Shown here: positions 8,545 through 16,756 of the stretch, piece after piece
How the letters are laid out: each line of letters begins with the position of its first letter
Numbering within the stretch: the first letter of the stretch is position 1
Assembly (NCBI RefSeq): GCF_005938125.1
Contig: NZ_VCQN01000001.1
Span: 1,240,001 to 1,304,000, forward strand
Length of the DNA: 64,000 nt
Reading direction: 5' to 3'
From: Bacillus sp. BHET2
GTDB taxonomy: Bacteria; Bacillota; Bacilli; Bacillales; Bacillaceae_B
Notes under the pieces: model-generated
The model's database searches: none
What the model was told of the DNA's origin: nothing
The model's input: only the letters and a program-made list of their open reading frames with translations
Made by a program: the position numbers and the translations under genes

Positions 8545-9786
8545 TTATTTTTTCATATTTTGAGGAAGAGTACCTTCTGGGCTGATTAGGGATGATGCAT
8601 AATCGTCCGTAAAGATTTCAAGCGCTAATCGATTAACTTTGTCCATCGTCACACCATCAATTTCTTCTACAATCTCATCGAGTGTTCGGTGTCGTTTCAG
8701 CAACAGTTCATTCTTTCCGTTTCTGCTCATCCGACTGTTGGTGCTTTCTAAACTAAGCATAAGGTTTCCTTTTAATTGCTCTTTACTATTCATTAATTCT
8801 TTAGAAGTGATTCCTTCGCCTTTAAGGGCTTGCAATGTGCTGTCAATCGTATCAAATAATTGATCCAATTGATTTGCTCCTGTTCCGCCATATATCGTCA
8901 CCATCCCACTATCTTCGTAGGCTGAATGGTAAGAGAAGACGGAATAAGCGAGTCCTCTCTGTTCACGCACTTCTTGAAATAGTCGGGATGACATGCTCCC
9001 TCCTAATACGTTGTTTAGTACAATCAAGTTGTAGATGTCAGGATGACCGATTTCGAGACCATCAAATCCTAGACATAAATGGGCTTGTTCAGTATCCTTT
9101 TTCCGGGCAAGTTTATTGTTATGAAAGGCTGGTTTAACTCGGTCTTCTGGCCCTTTCCCACCTTCATATGAGCCGAATAGCTTCTCAACTTCTTTGATGA
9201 ATGATTCGTCTACATTACCGGCAACTGAAACCACTACCTGCTCGGGTGTATACATATCATGCATGTATTCCTTTAATTTAGCTTGATTGAATGAGTTCAA
9301 CGTATTTTCAGTTCCAAGAATCGGATACCCTAGCGGATGCTCTTCATATATTGCCTTACTGAGCAAATCATGAACGATATCGTCTGGAGTATCTTCATAC
9401 ATTTTTATTTCTTCATACACTACATTTTTTTCCTTCGTCATTTCCTCTTCTACATAAGTGGAATTAAAGAACATGTCTGAAAGGGTATGTAATGCATAAT
9501 CAGCATGGTTGTCCAATACTTTCGCGTAATAGCAAGTGTACTCCTTAGAAGTGAAAGCATTTACCTGCCCACCAATACTGTCGAAGGATTCTGCTATCTC
9601 ACGTGCGGATTTTGTTTTTGTCCCTTTGAAGAACATATGTTCCAGAAAGTGAGAAATACCATTATTTTGTTCTGTTTCATTTCTGGATCCTGTAGCGATC
9701 CAGACTCCGATTGCTACTGAGCGGACGTGTGGAATTTCTTCAAGTACGATTCGTAGCCCATTTTGACATGTATATTTCTTTATCAA
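8545..9786 (-). CDS. mlpA: M16-family zinc protease (MlpA/YmxG)
   Basis: Processing-peptidase-like insulinase family protease. The inverted zinc motif HFLEH lies at residues 46-50, with the third ligand glutamate expected in 'NVVYEEIKMYED' about 75 residues later. The C-terminal half carries the second M16 domain with 'GGSMSSRLFQEVRE' and the substrate-groove motif 'GLAYSVFSYHS'. 413 residues, normal length. The start is TTG with AGGAGG eight bases upstream, giving 'MIKKYTCQNG' as in B. subtilis. Lies 29 bases downstream of ylxY, probably in one unit. The natural substrate is uncertain. Confidence 0.94.
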   Translation of the reverse strand: MIKKYTCQNGLRIVLEEIPHVRSVAIGVWIATGSRNETEQNNGISHFLEHMFFKGTKTKSAREIAESFDSIGGQVNAFTSKEYTCYYAKVLDNHADYALHTLSDMFFNSTYVEEEMTKEKNVVYEEIKMYEDTPDDIVHDLLSKAIYEEHPLGYPILGTENTLNSFNQAKLKEYMHDMYTPEQVVVSVAGNVDESFIKEVEKLFGSYEGGKGPEDRVKPAFHNNKLARKKDTEQAHLCLGFDGLEIGHPDIYNLIVLNNVLGGSMSSRLFQEVREQRGLAYSVFSYHSAYEDSGMVTIYGGTGANQLDQLFDTIDSTLQALKGEGITSKELMNSKEQLKGNLMLSLESTNSRMSRNGKNELLLKRHRTLDEIVEEIDGVTMDKVNRLALEIFTDDYASSLISPEGTLPQNMKK

Positions 9787-9815
9787 AAGAATTTCCTCCT
9801 ATTCATGTTGCAAAC

Positions 9816-10820
9816 TTACTGCTTCTTTATACTATTTCCTTGTTCAGACGAATTATCGATGTCATCAACGATTCGCTCTTCCTTTACCAAACTTGATATC
9901 GTACCGATTCTTAAATTTTTTTCTTTAATTTGAAGGATCAAGGTATTGAATGAATTGGCTGTGGATGCGGTAGGATGCATGAGGACAATCGCCCCCTTAT
10001 GCACTTTACTCATCACACGCTCTACTAAAACATGAGGTTCTGGCTTTTGCCAATCAATCGTATCTACACTCCACATAACTGTTCTCATATGCATTTCATC
10101 AGCGATATTTACGACTTCATCCCGATAACTTCCACTTGGTGGAGCAAACCACTTCACCTTTTCCCCAGTCGTCACTTCAATCATTTCATTCGTCTTCTTC
10201 AATTCTTCCCTTACCTTTACGGGCTCTAACGTTCTCATATCTGGGTGGGAATATGAATGATTTCCGACCTCATGACCTGCATCTACAATCATCTTGGCTA
10301 GGTCAGGATTATTCTTCACCCATCTCCCCTCTAGAAAGAACGTAGCATATACCTGGTGCTTTTTCAAAGTAGCAAGCATATCGGGGATGTATTCATTCCC
10401 CCAGGCTACATTGATAATAAAGGAAACCATTGGTTTATCCGGATTACCTCTATATACCGGGGACGCCGGTAGATCAGGTAAATGCTTAACCGGAGGGATT
10501 TGTTTGTAAACCAGTTTATCTGCATTAAACGATTTTTCTTTCTTCATATTTTTAAGAGACGCTTCTACATCCACTTTCAATCCATTATAACCCGGAGTAG
10601 CTTTCCAAACCGTATCGATTATAGCATCCTGAGCAGGAATTTCTCTCAATTTTGCTTCATCTTTAATTTGACGAGTCAAATCGTTCGGTGCAACCGACCC
10701 GCTCACTTCTAACGCCTTATGCTTTAATTCCATCACATATTGATTTGATAGTGGATTTTCAACGGCTACTAAAGTCAGAATAGCAATTAGACTTATTCCA
10801 ATCAAGTATTTTCTTTCCAT
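9816..10820 (-). CDS. ylxY: YlxY, NodB-domain (polysaccharide deacetylase-like) protein with altered active site
   Basis: Secreted or membrane-anchored protein: Lys/Arg then a hydrophobic segment at 5-22. The NodB homology domain covers about 130-310. Motif 2 is intact (HSYSH, 188-192), as is a motif-5-like 'VLMHPT'. Motif 1, normally TFDDG, reads 'IINVAWG' around 135-141, so the catalytic and metal-binding aspartates are absent. Motif 3 is 'APPSGSYRD' with Ala in place of the usual Arg. This implies a changed or lost deacetylase activity, perhaps carbohydrate binding. 334 residues. ATG start preceded by GAAGGTGAG. Lies downstream of the pnpA terminator and the tandem repeats, with mlpA just after it. 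Confidence 0.9.
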   Translation of the reverse strand: MERKYLIGISLIAILTLVAVENPLSNQYVMELKHKALEVSGSVAPNDLTRQIKDEAKLREIPAQDAIIDTVWKATPGYNGLKVDVEASLKNMKKEKSFNADKLVYKQIPPVKHLPDLPASPVYRGNPDKPMVSFIINVAWGNEYIPDMLATLKKHQVYATFFLEGRWVKNNPDLAKMIVDAGHEVGNHSYSHPDMRTLEPVKVREELKKTNEMIEVTTGEKVKWFAPPSGSYRDEVVNIADEMHMRTVMWSVDTIDWQKPEPHVLVERVMSKVHKGAIVLMHPTASTANSFNTLILQIKEKNLRIGTISSLVKEERIVDDIDNSSEQGNSIKKQ

Positions 10821-10874
10821 ACTTGCTCACCTTCCTTCTCCTTAAAAACATATGAAGGAAAAGGACAAGGTAGA

Positions 10875-11125
10875 ACAAAAGCGGAGGGGCTTTGCATAGA
10901 GGCGACAAGCATAAGGCGAACCTATCGGAAAGGCGTCCTTTGCCTTTTTGATAGGTTTGGCCTATGACCTCGAGCCTCTAAGCCCCGGAGCTGGATGATA
11001 CAAAAGCGGAGGCGGCTCTTTCAGCCCCGACAAGCATCAGACGGACCTATCGGAAAGGCGTTCTTTGCCTTTTTGATAGGTTCGGCTTTTGACCTCCGAT
11101 CCTCTAAACCCCGCAGCTGAAATAA
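10875..11125. repeat. Tandem pair of about 125-bp hairpin-forming intergenic repeats
   Basis: Two adjacent copies (10875-10999 and 11000-11125), each starting acaaaagcggagg and ending near ggagctg or gcagctg. The centre is almost identical: 2 differences in 42 bases. Each copy folds on itself. The core is a 16-pair stem (10919-10934 with 10942-10957; 11044-11059 with 11067-11082) around a 7-base loop. The two GG:TT positions pair only as G.U in plus-strand RNA. In copy 1 an outer TAGAGGC/GCCTCTA stem adds to it. It fills most of the 406-base gap between pnpA and ylxY. No open frame was recognised in it. I recall similar dispersed repeats in other Bacillaceae but could not search. Confidence 0.85.
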
Positions 11126-11174
11126 TACAAAAACCTAGACGCCAAAAGGAAATATTGATTTCCACATAAAAAAA

Positions 11175-11208
11175 CTGTCCCTAGGAGAATTTCCTCCTTT
11201 CAGGACAG
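11175..11208 (-). terminator. Terminator after pnpA
   Basis: Outer stem CTGTCC/GGACAG (11175-11180 with 11203-11208) and inner AGGAG/CTCCT (11183-11187 with 11194-11198). On the minus strand it is followed by TTTTTTT. It sits just past the pnpA stop. Confidence 0.85.
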
Positions 11209-11226
11209 CCTGCCAATCTTAAGAGA

Positions 11227-13350
11227 TTATGCTTGGTTTTGTTCTTCTTTTTCACGCTGTTCCTTAAGAACGGCTTTTCTTGACAAATTGACTCTTCCTT
11301 GATTATCGATATCAAGAACCTTTACAAGGATCTCATCACCGATTGCAACTACATCTTCCACTTTGCCTATACGTTCTTCTGCAAGTTCAGAAATGTGAAC
11401 CAAACCATCTTTACCACTGAAGATTTCTACAAATGCGCCGAACTTCTCGATTCGTTTCACTTTACCAAGATACATTTGACCAGCTTCAACTTCTCTTGCG
11501 ATATCTTCAATTGTTTTCTTGGCCACTTTATTCATCTCTTCATCGGTAGAAGAAATAAAGATTGTTCCATCCTGCTCGATATCAATCTTAACGCCTGTCT
11601 CATCAATGATCTTATTGATCTGCTTCCCACTTGGCCCGATAACATCACGGATTTTGTCAGGATTAATATGCATCGTTAAGATTTTTGGAGCATATTGAGA
11701 AAGATTTGTTCTAGCTTCACCGATAGTCGCTAACATGCTTTCAAGAATTTGCATTCTTCCTATTTTTGCTTGTTGAAGTGCTTCTTCAAGGATTTCACGT
11801 GAAAGCCCATCTATTTTGATATCCATTTGAAGAGCAGTTACTCCTTTAGAAGTCCCGGCTACTTTAAAGTCCATATCACCCAGATGATCTTCCATCCCTT
11901 GAATGTCCGTTAAGATCGAGTAGTTTTCACCAGATTTAATCAGACCCATGGCAATACCGGCTACAGGTGCTTTGATAGGAACACCCGCATCCATCATCGC
12001 TAATGTACTTGCACAGATACTTGCTTGGGAAGTTGACCCATTTGATTCAAGTACTTCAGAAACAAGACGGATTGTATAAGGGAAATCTTTCTCGTTTGGA
12101 ATAATCGGATCTAACGCTTTCTCTCCCAGTGCCCCATGCCCTATTTCACGACGGCCCGGTCCTCTAATCGGTCCAGTTGAACCTACGCTGAACTGAGGGA
12201 AATTATAATGGTGCATAAAGCGTTTGGACTCTTCAATTCCCAAACCATCAAGAACCTGCACATCCCCTAAGGCTCCAAGGGTACAGATGCTCAGTGCCTG
12301 AGTTTGTCCACGTGTAAATAATCCTGAACCATGTGTTCTTGGCAGTAAGCCAACCTCTGAAGATAGTGGACGGATTTCATCGACTTTACGACCATCCGGA
12401 CGGACTTTATCCTCCGTGATTAATCGGCGGACTTCGTTTTTCACAAGTTTGTCCATTACTTTTTTCACTTGCTTTATTGTAGCATCATCGGCTTCTTTTT
12501 CTTCTTCATAGACAGCCATCACTTTATTTTTAACATCTGTGATTGATTCTTCGCGAGCATGCTTTTCTTGCACTTGAATAGCTGGAATCAGTTCAGCTTC
12601 ACATAATGAACGAACCTCAGCTTCAACATCCTTATCCAACTCAACAAGTGGAATATCTAATTTCTCTTTACCAACTTTAGCAACGATTTCCTCTTGGAAA
12701 GCAACCAAACGCTGAATTTCTTTATGCCCAAACATGATGGCCTCAAGCATCGTTTCTTCTGGAACTTCATCTGCACCAGCTTCTACCATATTAACCGCAT
12801 CTTTCGTGCCTGCTACAGATAAATGAATTGTACTCTTTTCCAACTGCTCGACAGAAGGGTTGATGATGAATTCCCCATCAACCAGGCCAACAATGACTCC
12901 TGCAATCGGCCCCTCAAATGGGATATCGGAAACAGAAAGTGCCAGTGAAGATCCAAACATAGCTGCCATTTCAGATGAACAATTTTGGTCTACACTCATC
13001 ACAATGCTGATTACTTGTACTTCATTTCGGAATCCATCAGCGAACAATGGACGAATCGGGCGGTCAATCAAACGGCTGGCAAGAATCGCTTTTTCACTTG
13101 GGCGTCCTTCACGTTTAATAAATCCACCAGGAATTTTACCCACTGCATATAATCTCTCTTCATAGTTTACTGTTAATGGAAAGAAATCCAATGGTTTTGG
13201 TTCTTTTGAAGCTGTTGCACTACTTAATACAGCCGTATCGCCGTAGCGTACCATTACCGCTCCATTTGCTTGTTTGGCAAATTGGCCAACTTCAACCGTT
13301 AATTCTCTCCCGGCCCATTCAATGGAAAAGGTTTGTTTAGTTTGTTCCAT
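11227..13350 (-). CDS. pnpA: Polynucleotide phosphorylase
   Basis: Trimeric 3'-5' phosphorolytic exoribonuclease, the main 3' exonuclease of mRNA decay in Bacillus. 707 residues in the usual order: RNase PH-like domain 1 (about 10-140, with '[11 protein letters not shown]'), a helical linker, RNase PH domain 2 (about 310-540, with '[20 protein letters not shown]' in the phosphate-binding region), KH domain (about 555-615, '[15 protein letters not shown]') and S1 domain (about 620-690, '[15 protein letters not shown]'). ATG with GAGAGGGG upstream. It follows rpsO, separated by a terminator and a candidate promoter, so transcription can start independently. Confidence 0.98.
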   Translation of the reverse strand: MEQTKQTFSIEWAGRELTVEVGQFAKQANGAVMVRYGDTAVLSSATASKEPKPLDFFPLTVNYEERLYAVGKIPGGFIKREGRPSEKAILASRLIDRPIRPLFADGFRNEVQVISIVMSVDQNCSSEMAAMFGSSLALSVSDIPFEGPIAGVIVGLVDGEFIINPSVEQLEKSTIHLSVAGTKDAVNMVEAGADEVPEETMLEAIMFGHKEIQRLVAFQEEIVAKVGKEKLDIPLVELDKDVEAEVRSLCEAELIPAIQVQEKHAREESITDVKNKVMAVYEEEKEADDATIKQVKKVMDKLVKNEVRRLITEDKVRPDGRKVDEIRPLSSEVGLLPRTHGSGLFTRGQTQALSICTLGALGDVQVLDGLGIEESKRFMHHYNFPQFSVGSTGPIRGPGRREIGHGALGEKALDPIIPNEKDFPYTIRLVSEVLESNGSTSQASICASTLAMMDAGVPIKAPVAGIAMGLIKSGENYSILTDIQGMEDHLGDMDFKVAGTSKGVTALQMDIKIDGLSREILEEALQQAKIGRMQILESMLATIGEARTNLSQYAPKILTMHINPDKIRDVIGPSGKQINKIIDETGVKIDIEQDGTIFISSTDEEMNKVAKKTIEDIAREVEAGQMYLGKVKRIEKFGAFVEIFSGKDGLVHISELAEERIGKVEDVVAIGDEILVKVLDIDNQGRVNLSRKAVLKEQREKEEQNQA

Positions 13351-13484
13351 AAAGTGTACCCCTCTCTTTATATATCACTAAAGGGTTCGGTCTGCACCTT
13401 ACCCGGATAAATATTAAAAAAATCTATATCATGCACTACAGTGCCGTTATATACGTTTGAATGAATCACATAAGAAACTATGTA

Positions 13485-13513
13485 AATATGCGGATAATAT
13501 CAAAATTGGTCAA
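13485..13513 (-). promoter_or_regulatory. Candidate sigma-A promoter of pnpA
   Basis: Minus strand: TTGACC (13508-13513), 17-base spacer, CATATT (13485-13490), leaving a leader of about 130 bases. The leader starts with a small hairpin (ACATA/TATGT). The 332-base gap between rpsO and pnpA holds the rpsO terminator and this promoter and is otherwise AT-rich without a visible gene. Confidence 0.5.
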
Positions 13514-13650
13514 GTTCCTTCATTTGAAAGAATTGCATCAACATATTATGTATTTTAGACAAAAACGATAAATTTGAATACTACTATTGAAAAATATTTA
13601 AAAGAAATGGCGTATCATACAAAGATTTCCACTTATGAAAGCTAAAGAAA

Positions 13651-13671
13651 AAGCGGGACATAATCCCGCTT
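13651..13671 (-). terminator. Terminator after rpsO
   Basis: Perfect 8-bp stem AAGCGGGA/TCCCGCTT with a 5-base loop, followed on the minus strand by TTTCTTT. It starts 12 bases past the rpsO stop. Confidence 0.8.
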
Positions 13672-13682
13672 CCTTTGTCTGT

Positions 13683-13952
13683 TTATCGACGTAAACCTAA
13701 TTTTGTGATTAACTCACGGTAGCGTTGTACATCATTCTTACGTAAGTAAGATAAAAGATTACGACGGTGACCTACCATTTTAAGAAGACCGCGACGAGAG
13801 TGGTGATCTTTCTTGTGAACGCGTAAGTGATCGTTCAGATTGTTAATTTCTTCAGTTAGGACAGCAATTTGAACTTCTGGAGATCCAGTATCGTTCTCAT
13901 GTACCTTGTATTCACTGATAAGTTCGTTTTTACGCTCTTTAGTGATAGCCAT
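13683..13952 (-). CDS. rpsO: 30S ribosomal protein S15
   Basis: Primary-binding protein of the small subunit central domain; contacts the 16S rRNA three-way junction. 89 residues, exactly the usual length, starting '[12 protein letters not shown]' and ending '[12 protein letters not shown]'. The RNA-binding signature '[20 protein letters not shown]' is intact. The ATG at 13952 has AGGAGGTG at normal spacing, better than the ATG three codons earlier, which lies inside that site. It has its own promoter and a conserved leader, so it is probably autoregulated and expressed separately from ribF. Confidence 0.98.
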   Translation of the reverse strand: MAITKERKNELISEYKVHENDTGSPEVQIAVLTEEINNLNDHLRVHKKDHHSRRGLLKMVGHRRNLLSYLRKNDVQRYRELITKLGLRR

Positions 13953-14043
13953 CCTTTTCACCTCCTATTAATTTCTTTCAAATCCCCTGTTACCGAGCAG
14001 CCGTTGGTGAATCGTGATGCCAAGCAAAGGTTCATTTCATACG
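13953..14043 (-). promoter_or_regulatory. S15 leader (autoregulatory operator of rpsO)
   Basis: The rpsO 5' untranslated region contains TTTGCTTGGC, CACCAACGGCTGCTCGG and GGTAACAGGGGATTTG blocks. I recall these as conserved in the S15 leaders of Bacillus and Geobacillus, where S15 binds a helical junction and represses its own translation. TTGG/CCAA pairing is visible inside the leader. Exact fold not computed. Confidence 0.6.
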
Positions 14044-14049
14044 CTATTT

Positions 14050-14078
14050 AGAATACTACTCTTTTAATGAAAAATCAA
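14050..14078 (-). promoter_or_regulatory. Candidate sigma-A promoter of rpsO
   Basis: Minus strand: TTGATT (14073-14078), 17-base spacer, TATTCT (14050-14055), in the short gap after ribF. It gives a leader of about 90 bases that carries the S15 operator-like sequence. Confidence 0.6.
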
Positions 14079-14087
14079 GTCTTATCA

Positions 14088-15032
14088 TCAAATTTCCGAA
14101 AAGTAGTGAATTGCCTTGTCCTTATCTTTCTGGATTTGAGAGATAAGTTCATCTATTCCAGAAAATTTTTGTTCATCCCTTATTCTTTCGTACCATTCAA
14201 TATAGACCTCTTCTCCATAAATGGATGTGTGAAAATCAAAAAGATGAACCTCTATTGAAAGAGAGTACTCTTCCGGATTTTTAAAGGTGGGCTTATATCC
14301 AATATTACAAACTCCATTGAACCATTTATCATGAATCTTCATTCTTACCGCATACACACCTAATCTAGGTGTGAGGTAGTCATCGGACAATTCGATATTG
14401 GCCGTTGGAAATCCAATTTTCCTGCCTCTTTTATCCCCATGAATGACTGTACCTTTCATCTTGAAAGGCCTGCCTAATAGTTGATGGACCTTCTGTACAT
14501 CTCCATCTTTGAGACTTTCTCTTATAAATGTCGAACTTACTTTCAAGTCCTGATCTGAAAGTTTGGGGATTGTAGTGGATGTGAACTCATCTCTTGAATG
14601 GAACGGAAGTGTTTCCATCGTTCCTTTTCCAAGTCTTCCATACGAATAATCATATCCTGCCACTACATGTTTAACATTAAGACCGATAATATATTGATCT
14701 ACGAAGTCCTGAGGAATTAAGCTTGCAAACTCCGATGTGAAGCGGACAATAAATAAATAATCTACTCCCAGTCCCTCTATGATTTCTTTCTTGTCCTCTA
14801 AAGGCGTTATGTAGTGTATATGTTTGTGTTTAGACCCTAGTACCACTGAAGGGTGAGGATCGAATGTCATAACCGCACTACAACACTTAAATTCCTTCGC
14901 CTTGTCTACTGCTGCCATGATCACCCTTTGATGCCCTCTATGAACTCCATCGAAGTACCCAAGAGCCAATACAAGGGGTGGAAAATCACTTTTACTAATT
15001 GAATGTGGATGATGTACAGTTATTACCTTCAC
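14088..15032 (-). CDS. ribF: Bifunctional riboflavin kinase / FAD synthetase
   Basis: Makes FMN from riboflavin and FAD from FMN (RibC in B. subtilis). The N-terminal nucleotidyltransferase domain has 'LGYFDGVHRGHQ' (24-35) and 'AGYDYSYGRLGKG'. The C-terminal flavokinase domain (about 185-310) has 'HGDKRGRKIGFPTANIE' with the conserved PTAN. 314 residues. GTG start with AAGGTG upstream. Lies 18 bases after truB at the end of the nusA-infB-truB operon, an arrangement conserved in Bacillus. No FMN riboswitch here, as expected for this gene. Confidence 0.97.
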   Translation of the reverse strand: MKVITVHHPHSISKSDFPPLVLALGYFDGVHRGHQRVIMAAVDKAKEFKCCSAVMTFDPHPSVVLGSKHKHIHYITPLEDKKEIIEGLGVDYLFIVRFTSEFASLIPQDFVDQYIIGLNVKHVVAGYDYSYGRLGKGTMETLPFHSRDEFTSTTIPKLSDQDLKVSSTFIRESLKDGDVQKVHQLLGRPFKMKGTVIHGDKRGRKIGFPTANIELSDDYLTPRLGVYAVRMKIHDKWFNGVCNIGYKPTFKNPEEYSLSIEVHLFDFHTSIYGEEVYIEWYERIRDEQKFSGIDELISQIQKDKDKAIHYFSEI

Positions 15033-15050
15033 AGTATTTCACCTTTTTCA

Positions 15051-15959
15051 CTAGTCGTTGAAAAGCACTTTGACAGGCTTGATAACCCCAGGCTTGTCCG
15101 GATGTCGATGATAGATGGCAATGGCCTTGTTCTGATATTCCATTACTACCTCCGAGCATTCTGGCCAATCCTCAGGCTCTTCTAAGCGTGCCCCATTCTT
15201 CACTTTCTCTGCTAATGTATCACTAATTGCCATTTTCGGCAAATGAGAAAGCCCCAATTCAAGAGGAAGAAGGAGTCCTTCTTGATGGTTTTCCTCAACA
15301 AACTCTCTTATCTCTTCTAAGGTGAAACAATCTTCTTTTTTAAAACTTGCAGATTGTGTTCGGGTCAAAGCAGACATATGGGCGGGGTATCCCAGTCTAT
15401 TCCCAATTTCAACAGCCAGAGTCCTCACATAAGTACCTTTTCCACAAACAACTTCAAAGGTGAACGAGCATGAATTGCTGTCTAACTCGTTCCAATCCTC
15501 TAGCAAGTTCAACTTATGGATTTGAACTGTTCTGGATGGTCTCTCAATCTCGATCCCCTGCCTTGCATATTCATATAAACGCTTTCCATTTACTTTCACC
15601 GCTGAAAACATAGGAGGCGTCTGATTGATTTCTCCTCTTAAACTTTGTAGGATTCCCTCTACCTCAGTTCTTGTTATCAAGCGGTCTACTTTCTTTTCTT
15701 CTACTTTCTCTCCCCATGCATCTTCTGTTGTAGTAGAAAAACCGAGAGTCACTTCCCCTTCATAAGTCTTTCCAGATGATGTAATGTACTCTGCTATTTT
15801 GGTTGCCCTGCCTATACAAATAGGCAGGACACCGGAAACCTCTGGATCCAGTGTGCCGGTATGTCCTACTTTCTTCGTTCCAAGGAGCTTTCTTAATTTA
15901 AATACGCAATCGTGGGATGTCATACCACGGGGCTTCCATAAGGGCAGGATGCCATTCAT
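15051..15959 (-). CDS. truB: tRNA pseudouridine(55) synthase
   Basis: Converts U55 of the tRNA T-loop to pseudouridine. The catalytic aspartate is Asp38 in 'GHTGTLDPEVSG'. 'YEGEVTLGFSTTTED' and 'PPMFSAVKVNGKRLYEYAR' are family motifs, and a PUA-like C-terminus follows. 302 residues from the chosen ATG, seven bases after GGAGG. An ATG two codons earlier is only one base from that site. Sits between rbfA and ribF, a conserved order in Firmicutes. Confidence 0.97.
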   Translation of the reverse strand: MNGILPLWKPRGMTSHDCVFKLRKLLGTKKVGHTGTLDPEVSGVLPICIGRATKIAEYITSSGKTYEGEVTLGFSTTTEDAWGEKVEEKKVDRLITRTEVEGILQSLRGEINQTPPMFSAVKVNGKRLYEYARQGIEIERPSRTVQIHKLNLLEDWNELDSNSCSFTFEVVCGKGTYVRTLAVEIGNRLGYPAHMSALTRTQSASFKKEDCFTLEEIREFVEENHQEGLLLPLELGLSHLPKMAISDTLAEKVKNGARLEEPEDWPECSEVVMEYQNKAIAIYHRHPDKPGVIKPVKVLFND

Positions 15960-16054
15960 ATTCATACCTCCATTATGTGAATTTTACATTCATATAAAAA
16001 CATAAAGGACCGATCCATTGGAATTGTGCTTCCGTCCGGATCAGCCCTTTCATG

Positions 16055-16423
16055 TTACTCTTCTGTATCTTTAGACTCTTCTGGTTCATCTTGAACCTTT
16101 TTCAATAAAGACTCAATATGATTACCATAATCAATCGATTCATCAAACTCAAAAATAATTTCAGGTGTTTTACGAAGACGGATTCGCTGTCCTACTTCAG
16201 AACGAATGAATCCTTTTGCCTTCCCGAGACCTTTAAGAGTGTTTTCTCTTTGGTCTTCTCCACCTAGAACGGTAATATACACTTTTGCCTGTTGTAAATC
16301 CCCGGTTACTTGTACATCAGTAACCGTTACAAAGCCAATGCGTGGATCCTTTATTTTTCGTCCGATAATATCGCTGAGCTCTTTCTTCATTTGCTCGCCA
16401 ACACGATTCGCACGATGGCTCAT
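16055..16423 (-). CDS. rbfA: Ribosome-binding factor A
   Basis: KH-fold assembly factor that acts late in 30S maturation at the 16S 5' end. 122 residues. Conserved start '[20 protein letters not shown]' and '[15 protein letters not shown]', with an acidic tail ending 'EESKDTEE'. The ATG at 16423 follows AGAGGTG by six bases; the GTG upstream overlaps that site and is rejected. Next to ylxP and infB in the standard order. Confidence 0.97.
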   Translation of the reverse strand: MSHRANRVGEQMKKELSDIIGRKIKDPRIGFVTVTDVQVTGDLQQAKVYITVLGGEDQRENTLKGLGKAKGFIRSEVGQRIRLRKTPEIIFEFDESIDYGNHIESLLKKVQDEPEESKDTEE

Positions 16424-16477
16424 CAATATCACCTCTTATATATCGTTAATGTTTATACGTCAAACATAAGCAACTCA

Positions 16478-16756
16478 TTAAAGCGACTCGATTTGGGTTT
16501 CCAGTCGTTCCCACTCAGGAAAAGAATCAATGAATTTCAATGCGTGCTCGATTTCTCTTTCGCTCGCTCCTTTTGAAGAAGCGACAGTAACCATCGCAAT
16601 CCTTGTTCGTTGCCAAACATCCTGGTGGTTGATTTCCGAGACAGAAACATTGAATTTTTGCTTTAGGCGTGACATGACCCTTTGCAGGACCGCCCGCTTA
16701 TCCTTTAATGAGTGAGAATCATAAATCATACACTCACATTCAACATATGTGATCAT
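16478..16756 (-). CDS. ylxP: YlxP, DUF503 family protein
   Basis: 92-residue protein of the DUF503 family, reported in B. subtilis to affect ribosome maturation like RbfA, though its role is not settled. Visible family motif '[28 protein letters not shown]' spans about 14-41 (key residues KDKR and FNVSVSE). Its start overlaps the infB stop as ATGA, so it is translationally coupled to infB, and rbfA follows 54 bases on. The constant position between infB and rbfA supports a ribosome-assembly role. Confidence 0.93.
   Translation of the reverse strand: MITYVECECMIYDSHSLKDKRAVLQRVMSRLKQKFNVSVSEINHQDVWQRTRIAMVTVASSKGASEREIEHALKFIDSFPEWERLETQIESL

Noticed and set aside
10821-11226. CRISPR array or insertion-sequence remnant between pnpA and ylxY
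   Set aside because: Only two abutting copies of about 125 bp exist, with no spacers, no transposase fragment and no target-site duplication visible.
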